DNA of 64,000 bases from Bradyrhizobiaceae bacterium. GTDB lineage: Bacteria > Pseudomonadota > Alphaproteobacteria > Rhizobiales > Xanthobacteraceae. Position numbers and translations under genes: made by a program. The stretch lies in contig RXJJ01000008.1 in NCBI GenBank assembly GCA_003963145.1, positions 48,545-112,544 of the forward strand, in the 5' to 3' direction. The notes under the pieces are model-generated. The model had not been told where the DNA came from. It worked only from the letters and a program-made list of their open reading frames with translations, and did not search any database. Shown in pieces: positions 52,610 through 62,805 of the stretch; position 1 is the first letter of the stretch, and every line of letters begins with the position of its first letter.

Positions 52610-53782
52610 ATGACCCCGCTCGACACCGTCCGGGCTCCAGGTTCTTTCTGGACGCCCTATCTGATGGCAGCCGCCATTTTCCTGAGCTCAAGAATTGTCA
52701 TTACGTTGGCGATTCTCTTTGCGGAAATTTACATTCCGCTTGGAACCGACGTATGGACGGCCGGGCCGCACTGGTATCAGCATTTGCTGCGCTGGGATTC
52801 GCAGTGGTACGATCTGATTGTCACGCAGGGATATAGCTACAGTGGCAACCCCGACGATTGCCAGAGCGTTGTTTTCTATCCGCTCTATCCGCTGGTCTCT
52901 TATATTCTGAAAACCGGGACGGGTCTGAATTCCGGCGACGCGCTGCTGGTCGTGGCAAACATCGCTGCATTGGTTGCCGTCTTGCTGCTGTTCAAGCTGG
53001 TCCGGGAGGAATTCGGCGATCGCATCGCGTTGCTGACGGTCGCGTTTCTGAGTTTCTTTCCAGGATCGGTCTTTCTGTCCGCCGGTTACACCGAATCGCT
53101 GACGCTGCTTTTTATCGTCGCGTTTTTTCTGATGTTAAGGGACGAGCGGCTTTTTCTGGCTGCCGCCTTCGCCGGTCTTGCGGTCGCGACCCGCTCTACG
53201 GGCATCGTGTTGTTGCCCGTTCTGGTGTGGCAACTTTGGCGAAGCCGCCATCATGCGCGCGGTTCCGCGCTTTTTCCGAAGGCTTTTTCCTGCGTCCTTA
53301 TCGCGACATCCGGCCTGTGGCTCTACATGATCTATCTCTGGTACGTGTTCGACAGCCCGCTGGCATTCTCGCATGCCCAGGCCGCGTTTCATCAAGGCAC
53401 CACCTTGCCGCAGCGGCTGTTCGGTGCGCTGACGCTCCAGCCGTTCCTGAAAATGAATCTCAGCGAGGTCAGTCCGGCCGGTTTGGACGGCTGGTTCTTC
53501 CTGCTGTTCGTCGTCCTGATCGTGCGGGCGTGGTTCCGACTGAACTTTGCCATGACGCTGTTCGCATTCGGTGTATTGATGCTGCCCTATCTCACATTGT
53601 ACGGCGGACCCGCGGGCTTCAGTTCGACGACGCGATTCAATCTGGTGTCATTTCCGCTTTTTCTGACGATGGCGGAACTGGCCGACAGGGCGCGCTGGCT
53701 GGTGCCGGGCGTTATCGGAATTTCTGGCGGGCTGTTGTTTATGTACGCCGCGCTGTTCGCACAGTGGCAGTGGGTGGGCTGA
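52610..53782 (+). CDS. PIG-V-like mannosyltransferase-related membrane protein
   Basis: Polytopic protein of 390 aa with about 9-10 helices. The acidic loop HLLRWDSQWYDLIVTQGYSY after helix 1 (about residues 60-80) matches GT-C mannosyltransferases of the PIG-V type. YPLYPLVSYILK, FFPGSVFLSAGYTESLTLLF and LAVATRSTGIVLLPVL are other conserved parts. It should use a lipid-linked sugar donor. The ATG at 52610 lies 10 bases after the ymdB stop. It may be cotranscribed with the folate and YmdB genes. Confidence 0.78.
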   Translation: MTPLDTVRAPGSFWTPYLMAAAIFLSSRIVITLAILFAEIYIPLGTDVWTAGPHWYQHLLRWDSQWYDLIVTQGYSYSGNPDDCQSVVFYPLYPLVSYILKTGTGLNSGDALLVVANIAALVAVLLLFKLVREEFGDRIALLTVAFLSFFPGSVFLSAGYTESLTLLFIVAFFLMLRDERLFLAAAFAGLAVATRSTGIVLLPVLVWQLWRSRHHARGSALFPKAFSCVLIATSGLWLYMIYLWYVFDSPLAFSHAQAAFHQGTTLPQRLFGALTLQPFLKMNLSEVSPAGLDGWFFLLFVVLIVRAWFRLNFAMTLFAFGVLMLPYLTLYGGPAGFSSTTRFNLVSFPLFLTMAELADRARWLVPGVIGISGGLLFMYAALFAQWQWVG

Positions 53783-53793
53783 GTGCGTGGAAA

Positions 53794-55590
53794 TCAGATC
53801 TTGTACGCCATCCGGAAGCCGCCCCAGTGGCGGCCCTGAACGCGGATCGGCACGTCGATCTCGCGCATCATCACGGTCTTGCCGTTGCCCATGTCGCGGG
53901 CGTAGCTCTGGATCAGGTAGGAGCGCACGTTCCGGCCCGCGGCGAGCCCGGCGGCGTCGTTGAAGATGCGTCGGTTGCGCGAGTTCGCGGTGTTGAAGGC
54001 GACATCGCCGGGGCGCTGCGGATGCGAGTAAATCCTGTTGTGCACCGGCAGATAGCCGTTGCGGTCGATGGCGACGCAGAAGGCGAGGCGATCGTCGTTT
54101 TTCAGAAATGATTCCTGAAAATCCGGCAGCGCACGTTCCGCCCAGGCGAGACAGCGCGCGCGATGCTGCACCGGATCGGTGCCTTCGATTGCGATGTAAT
54201 TTTCGTCGAACAGGTCGTCGATGGAGATATCGCCGCGAGCGACGGCGTTCTCGAAGATTGCGGTGATCGCATCGCCCGCTTCCATCGCGCGGGTGACGGA
54301 TTCGGTATTCTCGTCGTGGATCGCCCAGACCTTGTCTTCGATCCTTTCGGTCAGCATCGCGTCAGGCGCAACGAAGGCGGCCTGTGCACCTGCCTTGGTC
54401 AGTTCGGTGATGCGTATCCTGCATGCGCCGATGTCTTGCAATTCGGCATTCAGAACCATTCCCTGCGGCAGGCTTTGCGCCACGTCGCCGCCGATCAGGA
54501 TGCCGGCGAGCGAAATCTCGAACACCTCTGCTTTAAGCGTCCCGGTTTTAACCGCTGGCTGGGCAATCTCGATCTGCAGCCTGCAGGGCATGCGATCGGC
54601 CCTTCGTCCCTCGCCCTCATTGCGGCGTTCACCTTGCCGCAGCAGTACCGCACAGCGCGTTTTGAGTTTTTCCGCGAACATCGTCACGGCCTTGCCGGCC
54701 TCTGCGACGTTCTCGCCATGCATTTCGGCAATGCGGGTCGCATCGTCGATCCCGGCGCTGGAGTCGCCGACCGATTCGATGAAGTTCGTCGCGGATGCCG
54801 CATTGCGCGCGATTTCGCCGGTCGTCTCGTTTTGCGCGGCAACCGCGTCGTTGACATGGCCGAACACAGGCCGGATCGCTTCGATTGCCATCGAGATGCG
54901 ATGCACCGCGTCGAAGGAGGTGGCGGCATCCTTTTGCAGCGCGTCGATCTTGGTCTTGATTTCCTCGGTTGCATTCTGGGTCTGGATCGCCAGCGCTTTT
55001 ACCTCGGACGCCACCACCGCGAAGCCGCGTCCCGCCGCGCCCGCGCGCGCCGCCTCGATGGTCGAGTTCAGCGCCAGCAGGGTGGTCTGACGGGCAATAC
55101 TCGCAATCAGATTGACCACATTGCCGATGGCTGCAGAGGATTCGCGCAGACGCTCGACATTCATGCTGGCTTCGTTTGCCGCCTCGCCGGCCTCGTCGGC
55201 GAGCCTGGTCGCGTCGCGCACCTGCGCGCCAATGCCCTCAGCCGAGCGGGTGAACTTCTCCGCGGCCTGCGAGAAGGTTTTTGCCGTACTCTGGGCTTCA
55301 CCGGTCCGGCCACTGAGGGCGCCGGTGCGGTGGCGGATGTCGTGAAGTGTGGTCGCGGTCGATTCCGCGCCGGTGGCGACAGCCTGGGCCGCGCGCTCGA
55401 GCTGGCGCACCATCGCGGTCAGTTCGAGATCGAGCAGGCCGAGAATTTCGCGGGCTGAATCGTTGGCGTGCGCCTGAACGGAGGCGGCCGGGACCTGGGC
55501 CGGGGCCGGGTCCGAAGTCGGGGCGGGACTGGAAAAGACGGGCTGCGGAGCTTGTTCCGGCAACCGCTTGCGAAGAAGGCCGAACGCCAT
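53794..55590 (-). CDS. Cytoplasmic chemoreceptor-like protein with PilZ-like and C-terminal Cache-like domains
   Basis: Protein of 598 aa without a membrane helix. Methyl-accepting signalling domain at about residues 100-310 (hairpin tip [20 protein letters not shown] and [15 protein letters not shown]). It is followed by a PilZ-like barrel (RRADRMPCR, then [11 protein letters not shown]) at about 320-410, and a C-terminal sensor-like domain ([19 protein letters not shown], then [18 protein letters not shown]). The signalling module precedes the sensor, which is the reverse of normal chemoreceptors. The ATG at 55590 follows AGAGAAG; upstream ATGs are less likely. Confidence 0.82.
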   Translation of the reverse strand: MAFGLLRKRLPEQAPQPVFSSPAPTSDPAPAQVPAASVQAHANDSAREILGLLDLELTAMVRQLERAAQAVATGAESTATTLHDIRHRTGALSGRTGEAQSTAKTFSQAAEKFTRSAEGIGAQVRDATRLADEAGEAANEASMNVERLRESSAAIGNVVNLIASIARQTTLLALNSTIEAARAGAAGRGFAVVASEVKALAIQTQNATEEIKTKIDALQKDAATSFDAVHRISMAIEAIRPVFGHVNDAVAAQNETTGEIARNAASATNFIESVGDSSAGIDDATRIAEMHGENVAEAGKAVTMFAEKLKTRCAVLLRQGERRNEGEGRRADRMPCRLQIEIAQPAVKTGTLKAEVFEISLAGILIGGDVAQSLPQGMVLNAELQDIGACRIRITELTKAGAQAAFVAPDAMLTERIEDKVWAIHDENTESVTRAMEAGDAITAIFENAVARGDISIDDLFDENYIAIEGTDPVQHRARCLAWAERALPDFQESFLKNDDRLAFCVAIDRNGYLPVHNRIYSHPQRPGDVAFNTANSRNRRIFNDAAGLAAGRNVRSYLIQSYARDMGNGKTVMMREIDVPIRVQGRHWGGFRMAYKI

Positions 55591-55826
55591 CGAGAGTTCT
55601 TCTCTGGGCATGAGGGGCGGGAATTCATGAAACGCCGCCTGACTTTCCCATTTCGGCGTGAATTGATGGTTAATTGCTACCGCCCGGTTGAAACCTTGGC
55701 CGCTTCCCGCCATACCGAAAACCGGTGGCCCGCCTTTAATTTTGTCTGTGACGGGCCTATAAACCCGCGCCGCGCTGACCTCAGCGCACGTTCCCAACCG
55801 CCGAAAAGCTCAAGAAAGTCATCCGC

Positions 55827-56573
55827 ATGGCTGGACATTCCCAATTCAAAAACATCATGCACCGCAAGGGCAAGCAGGATGCGATGAAGTCCAAGATTTT
55901 CGGCAAGCTGGCCCGCGAAATCACGGTCGCGGCCAAGCTCGGCACCCCGGACCCGGCGATGAATCCGCGGCTTCGCGCCGCAGTCGTCGCGGCGCGCGCC
56001 GAGAACATGCCACGCGATAATATCGAGCGGGCGATCAAGAAGGCGATCGGCGGGGATAGCGAGAACTATGACGAAATCCGCTACGAGGGCTACGGCCCCG
56101 GCGGGGTCGCCGTCATCGTCGAGGCGCTGACCGACAACCGCAACCGCGCCGCCTCCGACATCCGCTCCTATTTCACCAAGGCCGGCGGCAATCTCGGCGA
56201 AACCGGCTCGGTCTCGTTCATGTTCGACCATGTCGGCGTGATCGAATACGACGCCGACAAGGCCTCCGCCGACGCCATGCTCGAGGCGGCCATCGAGGCG
56301 GGTGCGGACGACGTCGCTTCCGACGAAAACGGCCACGAGATTTACGCCTCGCAGGAGACGCTTCGTGACGTTGCCAAGACACTGGAAGCCAAATTCGGCG
56401 AACCGCGCAAGGCGGCCGTGATCTGGAAGCCACAGAACAACATCGCAGTCAGCGACGAGGTCGGTGAGAAGCTGTTCAAGCTGCTGGACCTGCTGAACGA
56501 GCATGACGACGTGCAGAACGTCTATGCCAACTTCGAAGTATCCGACGCGCTCGCCGCCAAGATGGGCGGCTGA
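55827..56573 (+). CDS. yebC: YebC/PmpR-family regulator
   Basis: YebC of 248 aa, a conserved DNA-binding protein near RuvC in many bacteria, recently linked to translation of proline-rich stretches. The N-terminus is [19 protein letters not shown], followed by [33 protein letters not shown] and [20 protein letters not shown]. It lies upstream of mgtE and ruvCAB, as usual for yebC-ruv. Confidence 0.95.
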   Translation: MAGHSQFKNIMHRKGKQDAMKSKIFGKLAREITVAAKLGTPDPAMNPRLRAAVVAARAENMPRDNIERAIKKAIGGDSENYDEIRYEGYGPGGVAVIVEALTDNRNRAASDIRSYFTKAGGNLGETGSVSFMFDHVGVIEYDADKASADAMLEAAIEAGADDVASDENGHEIYASQETLRDVAKTLEAKFGEPRKAAVIWKPQNNIAVSDEVGEKLFKLLDLLNEHDDVQNVYANFEVSDALAAKMGG

Positions 56574-56741
56574 TCCGCCGTTTAACTGTCACCTTCTTTT
56601 TTCTTGACGCCGCCGCGCCGAAGGATCATTTCAGCGCGAGCGGTGTTGAACCTTGTTCGCGCCTCGATCATCGGAAGCTCCAACCATGCCAAGCGACAGT
56701 CAATCTACATCGCCGGTCACGGAATTGGTCTGAGAGCGAAC

Positions 56742-56784
56742 GGCTCACCGACCTGCCGGGACTGGCAGAATCCAAAGGTGAGCC
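56742..56784 (+). promoter_or_regulatory. RBS-sequestering hairpin in the mgtE leader
   Basis: The outer stem GGCTCACC (56742-56749) pairs perfectly with GGTGAGCC (56777-56784), ending directly before the mgtE ATG and covering the ribosome binding site (AAAGGTGAG). An inner stem CTGCC / GGCAG with a 6-nt loop (56753-56768) stacks inside. This could switch mgtE translation. It does not match the M-box (ykoK) magnesium riboswitch architecture. Confidence 0.6.
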
Positions 56785-58164
56785 ATGACGGATACCCACA
56801 CCGCCAGGAATAGCGCGACCAACGACGGCTTTAACCCGGCTGTGATCGCTGCAAGCCTGTCCGACGAGTATGTCGCGGACAAGGTCGACGTTCTCAACAA
56901 GCTTGAGCCTGAAGAGGCGGCGGCGGTTCTGACCCTGCTGCCGCGCGAGGCCGCGATCGAGATTCTCGACAAGCCGGAGCTTTATTTTTCGGCCGAAATC
57001 ATCGAAGCGCTGCCGCGCGCGCTCGCTTCGCATCTCTTGAGCGGCATGTCGGCGGACATGGCCGCCGATATCATCCAGCAGCTGGAGGATCCCGCCAGGT
57101 CCGAACTGATGCAGGGGCTCGACGACGTCTCCCGCGTCGCGATCTCGAGCCTTCTGGCCTATCCGGAAAATACCGCCGGCGCGATGATGACGACCGAATT
57201 CGTCAGCGTGCCGAGCAACTGGACCGTGGATCAGACGCTGGAGCATATCCGTCACGTCGAGCGGACCCGGGAAACCATCTATGCGATCTATGTGCGCGAC
57301 CCGGTCACCCGCCGTCTTGTCGGCGCGGTCAGCCTGCGCCGCCTGATCTCGGGTGAGCCCTCGGCCAATATCCTGACGCTGGCGGTCGATCCGATCACCA
57401 CGCTGCCGCTGACCGACCGCGAGGATGTGGCGCGGTTGATCGCGCGTCACGATCTTCTGGCGGTGCCGGTGGTGGACAAGATGGGCCATCTGCTCGGCAT
57501 CGTGACCTTCGACGACGTGATCGACACCATCGTCGAGGAATCGACCGAGGACGTGCAGAAGTTCGGCGGCATGGAGGCGATCGACGAGCCCTATCTGCAG
57601 ATCGGCTTTTTCGAGATGATCCGCAAGCGTGGCGGCTGGCTGTGTCTTCTGTTCCTCAGCGAAATGCTCACCGCCAGCGCCATGCAGCATTTCGAGAGCG
57701 AGCTTGAGAAGGCGATCGTGCTGACGCTGTTCATTCCACTGATCATGAGTTCGGGCGGCAATTCCGGCTCGCAGGCGACCTCGCTTTTGATCCGCGCGCT
57801 GGCGCTGCGCGATGTCAAGCTCGGCGACTGGTGGCGCGTGGTGCTGCGCGAACTGCCGACCGGCATTCTGCTCGGCGCGATGCTCGGCCTGATCGGCGTC
57901 ATCCGTATTGTGGTCTGGCAGAAATTCGGCTTCTTCGACTATGGCGAGCACTGGATACTGGTGGCGCTCACGGTCGCAACGGCGCTGGTGGGCATCGTCA
58001 CCTTCGGTTCCGTCGCCGGCGCGATGCTGCCCTTCGCCCTGCAAAAGCTGGGTTTTGACCCGGCCAGCGCGTCCGCGCCCTTCGTCGCCACGCTGGTCGA
58101 TGTCACGGGTCTGGTGATCTATTTCAGCGTCGCGCTGATGATCCTGCGCGGGACGCTGCTGTAG
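56785..58164 (+). CDS. mgtE: MgtE magnesium transporter
   Basis: MgtE of 459 aa. The order is the MgtE N-domain ([20 protein letters not shown]), two CBS domains (about residues 140-260) and five helices in the C-terminal part with [20 protein letters not shown] and [16 protein letters not shown]. It is a magnesium-gated Mg2+ channel. The leader may regulate translation through a hairpin at the start. It follows yebC with a 211-base gap. Confidence 0.95.
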   Translation: MTDTHTARNSATNDGFNPAVIAASLSDEYVADKVDVLNKLEPEEAAAVLTLLPREAAIEILDKPELYFSAEIIEALPRALASHLLSGMSADMAADIIQQLEDPARSELMQGLDDVSRVAISSLLAYPENTAGAMMTTEFVSVPSNWTVDQTLEHIRHVERTRETIYAIYVRDPVTRRLVGAVSLRRLISGEPSANILTLAVDPITTLPLTDREDVARLIARHDLLAVPVVDKMGHLLGIVTFDDVIDTIVEESTEDVQKFGGMEAIDEPYLQIGFFEMIRKRGGWLCLLFLSEMLTASAMQHFESELEKAIVLTLFIPLIMSSGGNSGSQATSLLIRALALRDVKLGDWWRVVLRELPTGILLGAMLGLIGVIRIVVWQKFGFFDYGEHWILVALTVATALVGIVTFGSVAGAMLPFALQKLGFDPASASAPFVATLVDVTGLVIYFSVALMILRGTLL

Positions 58165-58201
58165 GGGTCCCGGCGGGCCGCGATTCGCGTATGATGCGGG
58201 C

Positions 58202-58717
58202 ATGGCATCCAACGCGATTCGCATTCTGGGTATCGATCCGGGCCTGCGCCGCACCGGCTGGGGCGTGATCGACAGCGAGGGCAACCGGCTGATCTATGTC
58301 GGCTGCGGCTCGGTGGAATCGCGCGAGACCATGCCGTTGTCCGAGCGTCTGCGCGCGATCCATGAAGGACTGTCGCGGGTGCTTGGCGATTTCCGGCCGC
58401 TGGAAGCCGCCGTCGAGCAGACCTTCGTCAACAAGGACGGAGCGGCCACCCTCAAGCTCGGCCAGGCGCGCGGCATCGCGCTGCTGGCACCGGCGCTGTT
58501 CGGCATTTCGGTGGCCGAATACGCGCCCAATCAGGTGAAGAAAACCGTTGTCGGCGCGGGCCACGCCGACAAGACCCAGATCCGCGTGATGCTGGGTGTG
58601 CTGTTGCCGAAGGCCGATCCGCAGACGCCGGACGCCGCCGACGCGCTCGCCATCGCCATCACCCATGCGCATCACCGGCAGAGCGTGGCGCTGCGGCTCA
58701 AGGTGGCAGGGGCATGA
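58202..58717 (+). CDS. ruvC: Crossover junction endodeoxyribonuclease RuvC
   Basis: RuvC of 171 aa cutting Holliday junctions. Catalytic motifs: [15 protein letters not shown] (Asp12), [20 protein letters not shown] (Glu), and the C-terminal [16 protein letters not shown]. It overlaps ruvA by 4 bases (ATGA), and ruvB follows in turn, giving a ruvC-ruvA-ruvB-ybgC operon. Confidence 0.97.
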   Translation: MASNAIRILGIDPGLRRTGWGVIDSEGNRLIYVGCGSVESRETMPLSERLRAIHEGLSRVLGDFRPLEAAVEQTFVNKDGAATLKLGQARGIALLAPALFGISVAEYAPNQVKKTVVGAGHADKTQIRVMLGVLLPKADPQTPDAADALAIAITHAHHRQSVALRLKVAGA

Positions 58718-59331
58718 TCGGTAAGCTGAAAGGCATCATCGATTCCTACGGCGAGGACTATGTGATCCTCGACGTCTCGGGCGTCGGCTATCAGGTGCAT
58801 TGCTCGGCGCGCACGCTGCAGGCGTTGCCCTCGCCGGGCGAGGCGGCCGTGCTGTCGATCGAGACCTATGTGCGCGAGGACCAGATCAAGCTGTTTGGCT
58901 TCCGTACTGATGTCGAGCGCGAATGGTTTCGTCTGCTGCAGACGGTGCAGGGCGTCGGTGCCAAGGTCGCGCTCGCCGTGCTCGGCACGCTGCCGCCGAA
59001 CGATCTTGCGAACGCGATTGCGCTGCGCGACAAGGCGGCGGTGTCGCGCACGCCGGGCGTCGGGCCGAAAGTTGCCGAGCGCATCGTTACCGAACTGAAG
59101 GACAAGACGCCTGCATTTGCGAGTGTCGATCCGGCCATCGTGCATCTGTCCGGCGCGATGGACGAGGATCGCGCGCCGCGTCCCGTGACCGACGCGATTT
59201 CCGCGCTGGTCAATCTCGGCTACGGCCAGCCGCAGGCGGCGGCCGCCATTGCCAGCGCCTCGCGCAGCGCCGGTGAAAAGGCTGAAACCGCGCAGCTCAT
59301 TCGCCTCGGTCTGAAGGAACTGGCGAAATGA
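58714..59331 (+). CDS. ruvA: Holliday junction branch migration protein RuvA
   Basis: RuvA of 205 aa, which binds Holliday junctions and loads RuvB. Motifs: [20 protein letters not shown] at the N-terminus, the helix-hairpin-helix [16 protein letters not shown] and [17 protein letters not shown], and a C-terminal domain III ([18 protein letters not shown]). It overlaps ruvC upstream and ruvB downstream by 4 bases each. Confidence 0.97.
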   Translation: MIGKLKGIIDSYGEDYVILDVSGVGYQVHCSARTLQALPSPGEAAVLSIETYVREDQIKLFGFRTDVEREWFRLLQTVQGVGAKVALAVLGTLPPNDLANAIALRDKAAVSRTPGVGPKVAERIVTELKDKTPAFASVDPAIVHLSGAMDEDRAPRPVTDAISALVNLGYGQPQAAAAIASASRSAGEKAETAQLIRLGLKELAK

Positions 59332-60365
59332 GCGCGCCTCGCATGGTTTCGCCCGAACGCCGGGACGACGACATCGGCGACACCTCGCTGCGCCCGCAGA
59401 CGTTGTCCGAATTCGTCGGGCAGGAGCAGGCGCGGAAAAACCTGTCGGTGTTCATCGAGGCCGCACGCAAACGCAAGGAGGCGCTCGACCATGTGCTGTT
59501 CGTCGGCCCGCCGGGCCTCGGCAAGACCACGCTGGCGCAGATCGTCGCGCGCGAACTCGGCGTCGGCTTTCGCGCCACATCGGGGCCGGTGATCGCGAAA
59601 GCGGGCGATCTCGCCGCGCTTCTCACCAATCTCGAGGAACGCGACGTTCTGTTCATCGACGAAATCCACCGGCTCAGCCCGCAGGTCGAGGAAGTGCTGT
59701 ATCCGGCGATGGAGGATTTCCAGCTCGATCTCATCATCGGCGAGGGACCGGCCGCGCGTTCGGTGAAGATCGATCTTGCGAAATTCACGCTGGTCGGCGC
59801 GACCACGCGTGCCGGGCTTTTGACAAATCCGCTGCGGGACCGTTTCGGCATTCCGGTGCGGCTGAATTTCTATACCGAAAGCGAGCTCGAACACATTGTC
59901 ACGCGCGGCGCCCGCGTGCTCGGCATCGGCATGACGGCGGATGGCGCCAACGAGATTGCAAAGCGCGCGCGCGGCACGCCGCGCATCGCAGGCCGGCTGC
60001 TGCGGCGCGTGCGCGATTTTGCCTCTGCCGCCGATGCAAATGCCATTGATCGCAAGATCGCGGACAATGCGCTCGGCGCGCTGGAGGTGGACAAGGCCGG
60101 TCTCGACGCGATGGACCGCCGTTATCTGACAACGATTGCGCTGCATTACGGCGGCGGGCCGGTCGGCGTCGAGACGCTGGCGGCGGCGCTGTCGGAGCCG
60201 CGCGACGCCATCGAGGACATCATAGAGCCGTATCTGATCCAGTGCGGCTATCTGCAACGCACCCCGCGCGGACGCCTTCTGACGTCACATGCCTTCAGGC
60301 ATCTGGGGCTCGCCGAGCCTTCGCGCGATCCGGCGCAGTTCGGCATGTTCGATCCCGAGGAATGA
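59328..60365 (+). CDS. ruvB: Holliday junction branch migration ATPase RuvB
   Basis: RuvB of 345 aa, an AAA+ motor for branch migration. Walker A is [14 protein letters not shown] (about residue 60), Walker B is [13 protein letters not shown], then the arginine-finger/sensor region [19 protein letters not shown], and the winged-helix C-terminus [18 protein letters not shown]. Overlaps ruvA and the ybgC start by 4 bases. Confidence 0.97.
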   Translation: MSAPRMVSPERRDDDIGDTSLRPQTLSEFVGQEQARKNLSVFIEAARKRKEALDHVLFVGPPGLGKTTLAQIVARELGVGFRATSGPVIAKAGDLAALLTNLEERDVLFIDEIHRLSPQVEEVLYPAMEDFQLDLIIGEGPAARSVKIDLAKFTLVGATTRAGLLTNPLRDRFGIPVRLNFYTESELEHIVTRGARVLGIGMTADGANEIAKRARGTPRIAGRLLRRVRDFASAADANAIDRKIADNALGALEVDKAGLDAMDRRYLTTIALHYGGGPVGVETLAAALSEPRDAIEDIIEPYLIQCGYLQRTPRGRLLTSHAFRHLGLAEPSRDPAQFGMFDPEE

Positions 60366-60841
60366 GCGAAATCATGAGCGACAAGCATCTGCCGCATCTC
60401 GACGGCGCGATCCGCGACGGCAAGCATGTGATGGAGGTTCGGGTCTATTACGAGGACACCGACTTCACCGGCATCGTCTATCACGCCAATTATCTGCGCT
60501 ACATGGAGCGCGGCCGCACCAATTATCTGCGTCTGCTCGGGGCGGAGCAGAGCGCGCTGTTCGCGCAGGCCCAGAGCGAGGCCGAGGGCTTTGCTTTCGT
60601 TGTGCGCGCGATGCAGATCGAATTTCTGAAATCGGCGCGGATGGACGATGTCCTCACCATCGTCACGCTGCCGCATGAGGTGCGCGGCGCCTCGATGACG
60701 CTGGCGCAGGAAATCCGGCGCGGCGAGGAGGTGCTGATCGAGGCGCGGGTGAAGGTCGCCTTCGTCGCCGGCGGCCGCGCACGGCCGATTCCCAAGCCGC
60801 TGCGCATCCTGATGAAGGCGGATCAGGACGAGGCGAGCTAG
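60362..60841 (+). CDS. ybgC: YbgC-type acyl-CoA thioesterase
   Basis: Hotdog-fold thioesterase of 159 aa. The active-site motif [20 protein letters not shown] (about residues 29-48) carries the catalytic Asp. It is the tol-pal-associated YbgC, though no tolQ follows here, so the cluster is separated from tol-pal. The ATG at 60362 overlaps ruvB; a second at 60374 is possible. Confidence 0.9.
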   Translation: MSEIMSDKHLPHLDGAIRDGKHVMEVRVYYEDTDFTGIVYHANYLRYMERGRTNYLRLLGAEQSALFAQAQSEAEGFAFVVRAMQIEFLKSARMDDVLTIVTLPHEVRGASMTLAQEIRRGEEVLIEARVKVAFVAGGRARPIPKPLRILMKADQDEAS

Positions 60842-60866
60842 ACCCGCAAGGGCCCGCTTGACTCGT

Positions 60867-60901
60867 TGTACCATACGGTACACACTGTACCCATCGGTAC
60901 A
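60867..60901. promoter_or_regulatory. Two tandem TetR-type operators
   Basis: Two 16-bp palindromes in tandem with 19-base spacing: TGTACCATACGGTACA (60867-60882) and TGTACCCATCGGTACA (60886-60901). The arms TGTACC/GGTACA are identical. A TTGACT -35-like sequence overlaps (60858-60863), so binding would block transcription of the DUF1348-TetR pair. Confidence 0.72.
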
Positions 60902-60919
60902 AACAAGCAGGAGCCTGCC

Positions 60920-61393
60920 ATGTCGCGCCCGCCCTTTCCGCCTTTCACCCGCGAGACCGCCATGCAGAAAGTGCGCGGCGCGGAGGATGGCTGGAATTCC
61001 CGCAATCCTGAAAAGGTTTCGCTGGCCTATACCGAGGACAGCATCTGGCGAAACAGATCGGAATTCCTTCAGGGCCGCGCCGCGATTGTCAAATTCCTCA
61101 CCGGCAAATGGGCCAAGGAGCACGAGTACCGGCTGGTGAAGGAGTTGTGGGGCTTCACCGATAACCGGATCGCGGTTCGTTTCCAGTACGAATGGCACGA
61201 CGATGCCGGTCACTGGTTTCGCTCTTATGGCAACGAAAACTGGGAGTTCGACGAGCAGGGTTTGATGCGCCGGCGAGAGGCCAGCATCAACGACGTCGGG
61301 ATCTGGGAAAGAGAGCGGCAGTTTCTTTGGGATGCACCCGGCCCGCGTCCTGCGGATTATCCCGGCCTTGCGAACACGCCAAAAGGCTACTGA
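60920..61393 (+). CDS. DUF1348 (NTF2-like) protein
   Basis: Protein of 157 aa of the DUF1348 family, a small nuclear-transport-factor-2-like fold. Conserved: [40 protein letters not shown] and the C-terminal [19 protein letters not shown]. The ATG at 60920 follows AGCAGGAG. Enzymatic function is unproven; NTF2-like folds often act as isomerases or binding proteins. It is followed by a TetR gene and preceded by matching operators. Confidence 0.87.
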   Translation: MSRPPFPPFTRETAMQKVRGAEDGWNSRNPEKVSLAYTEDSIWRNRSEFLQGRAAIVKFLTGKWAKEHEYRLVKELWGFTDNRIAVRFQYEWHDDAGHWFRSYGNENWEFDEQGLMRRREASINDVGIWERERQFLWDAPGPRPADYPGLANTPKGY

Positions 61394-61419
61394 CAGGGCT
61401 ACCAAGAGAGGTCGAACGA

Positions 61420-61977
61420 TTGGCGAAGCACATAGCCGAGCGCGCGGAGATTCTGCCTTTACTGGGAGAGGTCTTTCGCGCGCACGGTTACGAAGGCACG
61501 ACGCTGGCGCTGATCACCGAGTCGACGGGGCTCGGCAAGGGCAGCCTCTATCACTTCTTTCCCGGCGGGAAGGAGCAGATGGCGAAGGAGGTGCTGGCCG
61601 AGATCGATGCCTGGTTCGAGGTCAACGTCTTCGTACCGCTTCTGAAGGGCAGCGACGCGAGGCGCGCGATCGCGGACATGCTGGTTTCGGTTGAAACCTA
61701 TTTCCGTTCGGGCAAGCGCGTCTGTCTGATCGGTGTGGTCGCGCTCGGCGCGTCGCGCGATTTTTTTGCGGATCAGGTGCACAGCTATTTCAAGCGTTGG
61801 GGCGATGCGCTCGCCGCCGCGCTGCGGCGTGCGGACGAAACGCCCGCGATGGCGAAAAGAAAATCGGAAGACGCGTTGCTGGTCATTCAGGGCGCGCTCG
61901 TGCTGGCGCGCGCGCTTGACGATCCCAAGGTGTTTTCCCGGGCGATGGCCGATCTGAAGGATCGTCTGCCGACTTAA
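61420..61977 (+). CDS. TetR-family regulator (of the DUF1348 module)
   Basis: TetR-family repressor of 185 aa starting at TTG, supported by AGAGAGG upstream. HTH region FRAHGYEGTTLALITESTGL and GKGSLYHFFPGGKEQMAKEV (about residues 18-55). The ligand domain is typical of the family (CLIGVVALGASRDFFAD). It lies 26 bases after the DUF1348 gene, so it probably autoregulates through the 60867-60901 operators. The ORF is open upstream but begins inside the previous gene. Confidence 0.85.
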   Translation: MAKHIAERAEILPLLGEVFRAHGYEGTTLALITESTGLGKGSLYHFFPGGKEQMAKEVLAEIDAWFEVNVFVPLLKGSDARRAIADMLVSVETYFRSGKRVCLIGVVALGASRDFFADQVHSYFKRWGDALAAALRRADETPAMAKRKSEDALLVIQGALVLARALDDPKVFSRAMADLKDRLPT

Positions 61978-62001
61978 ACGGATGACGGCGGCAGCCGGTA
62001 C

Positions 62002-62020
62002 ATGTTAAAGCCATTCACAT
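62002..62020. promoter_or_regulatory. Candidate TetR operator at its own start
   Basis: ATGTTAAA-GCC-ATTCACAT, an imperfect inverted repeat with 6 of 8 pairs and a 3-nt spacer, overlapping the TetR start codon. Same shape and partly the same sequence as the perfect palindrome at 62767-62785. Confidence 0.5.
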
Positions 62021-62690
62021 GAATTGGCACGGACACGGCCGCCGCGGCGGCTCCTATCATCACGGCAATCTGAAAGAGGCGCTGATCGAGGCCGCGCTCG
62101 ACCTGATCGCGCGCAAGGGGCCCGCCGGCTTCACCTTTGCGGAAGCCGCGCGCTCCGCCGGTGTCAGCCCCGCCGCGCCGTATCGTCATTTCCGCGACCG
62201 CGAGGAATTGCTGGCCTCGATCGCGCAGCAGGGCTTCGAGCAGTTCGAGGCCGCGCTCTCGGCGGCCTGGGATGACGGCCGTCCCGACACGCCTGCCGCG
62301 TTCCAGCGCGTCGGCAAGGCGTATCTGGCCTTCGCGCGCGATCATCACGCCTACTATTCGGCGATGTTCGAATCGGGCCTGCCGCTCGAAAACAACCCCT
62401 CTTTATTGGTCGCGAGCGAACGCGCCTTCGCAATCCTGCGCGCGGCATCCGAGCGACTGATCGCGCTCGCCCCGCCGGGCGTGCCCCGGCCGCCCGCGCT
62501 GATGATGGCGCTGCACATCTGGTCGCTGTCGCATGGCATCGCCTCGCTGTTCGGGCGCGGCGATGCATCCAGCCGCAAGCTGCCGATGTCGCCGGAGGAG
62601 CTGCTGGAAGCAGGCGTGCTGATCTATCTGAAGGGTCTCGGCTTTCCGACCGAGCGGTTCGCGCAGGAACCGCCAGCGGCGAAAAAATAG
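62019..62690 (+). CDS. TetR-family regulator with WHG-type C-terminal domain
   Basis: TetR-family regulator of 223 aa. HTH at about residues 18-62: KEALIEAALDLIARKGPAGF, TFAEAARSAGVSPAAPYRHF. The N-terminus NWHGHGRRGGSYHHG is His/Gly-rich. The C-terminal part resembles the WHG domain found in many TetR proteins. The same operator type occurs at its start and before the downstream DUF2852 gene, so it likely controls both. Confidence 0.88.
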   Translation: MNWHGHGRRGGSYHHGNLKEALIEAALDLIARKGPAGFTFAEAARSAGVSPAAPYRHFRDREELLASIAQQGFEQFEAALSAAWDDGRPDTPAAFQRVGKAYLAFARDHHAYYSAMFESGLPLENNPSLLVASERAFAILRAASERLIALAPPGVPRPPALMMALHIWSLSHGIASLFGRGDASSRKLPMSPEELLEAGVLIYLKGLGFPTERFAQEPPAAKK

Positions 62691-62739
62691 CAGTCGGCGA
62701 CGCCTGGCAAATTTAATCCGGCCTTCGATTTTGCCGCGC

Positions 62740-62768
62740 TTGACAAAAAGTCCGGACCATTTATCTAT
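62740..62768 (+). promoter_or_regulatory. Promoter of the DUF2852 gene
   Basis: Consensus -35 TTGACA (62740-62745) and a -10 TATCTA (62762-62767) at 16 bases spacing. It is overlapped at the downstream edge by the palindromic operator at 62767-62785, a classic repressor layout. Confidence 0.7.
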
Positions 62769-62785
62769 GTAAATGTTATTTACAT
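62767..62785. promoter_or_regulatory. Perfect palindromic operator
   Basis: ATGTAAAT-GTT-ATTTACAT, a perfect 8-bp inverted repeat with a 3-nt spacer at the edge of the -10 element, 21 bases before the DUF2852 start. A related site lies at the upstream TetR gene start. Confidence 0.75.
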
Positions 62786-62805
62786 TCACGAAGCGGGAGA
62801 CGCTC

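Noticed and set aside
56574-56784. M-box (ykoK) magnesium riboswitch upstream of mgtE
   Set aside because: The conserved M-box core sequences and multi-helix layout were not found in the 211-base leader; only a simple two-part hairpin is visible.
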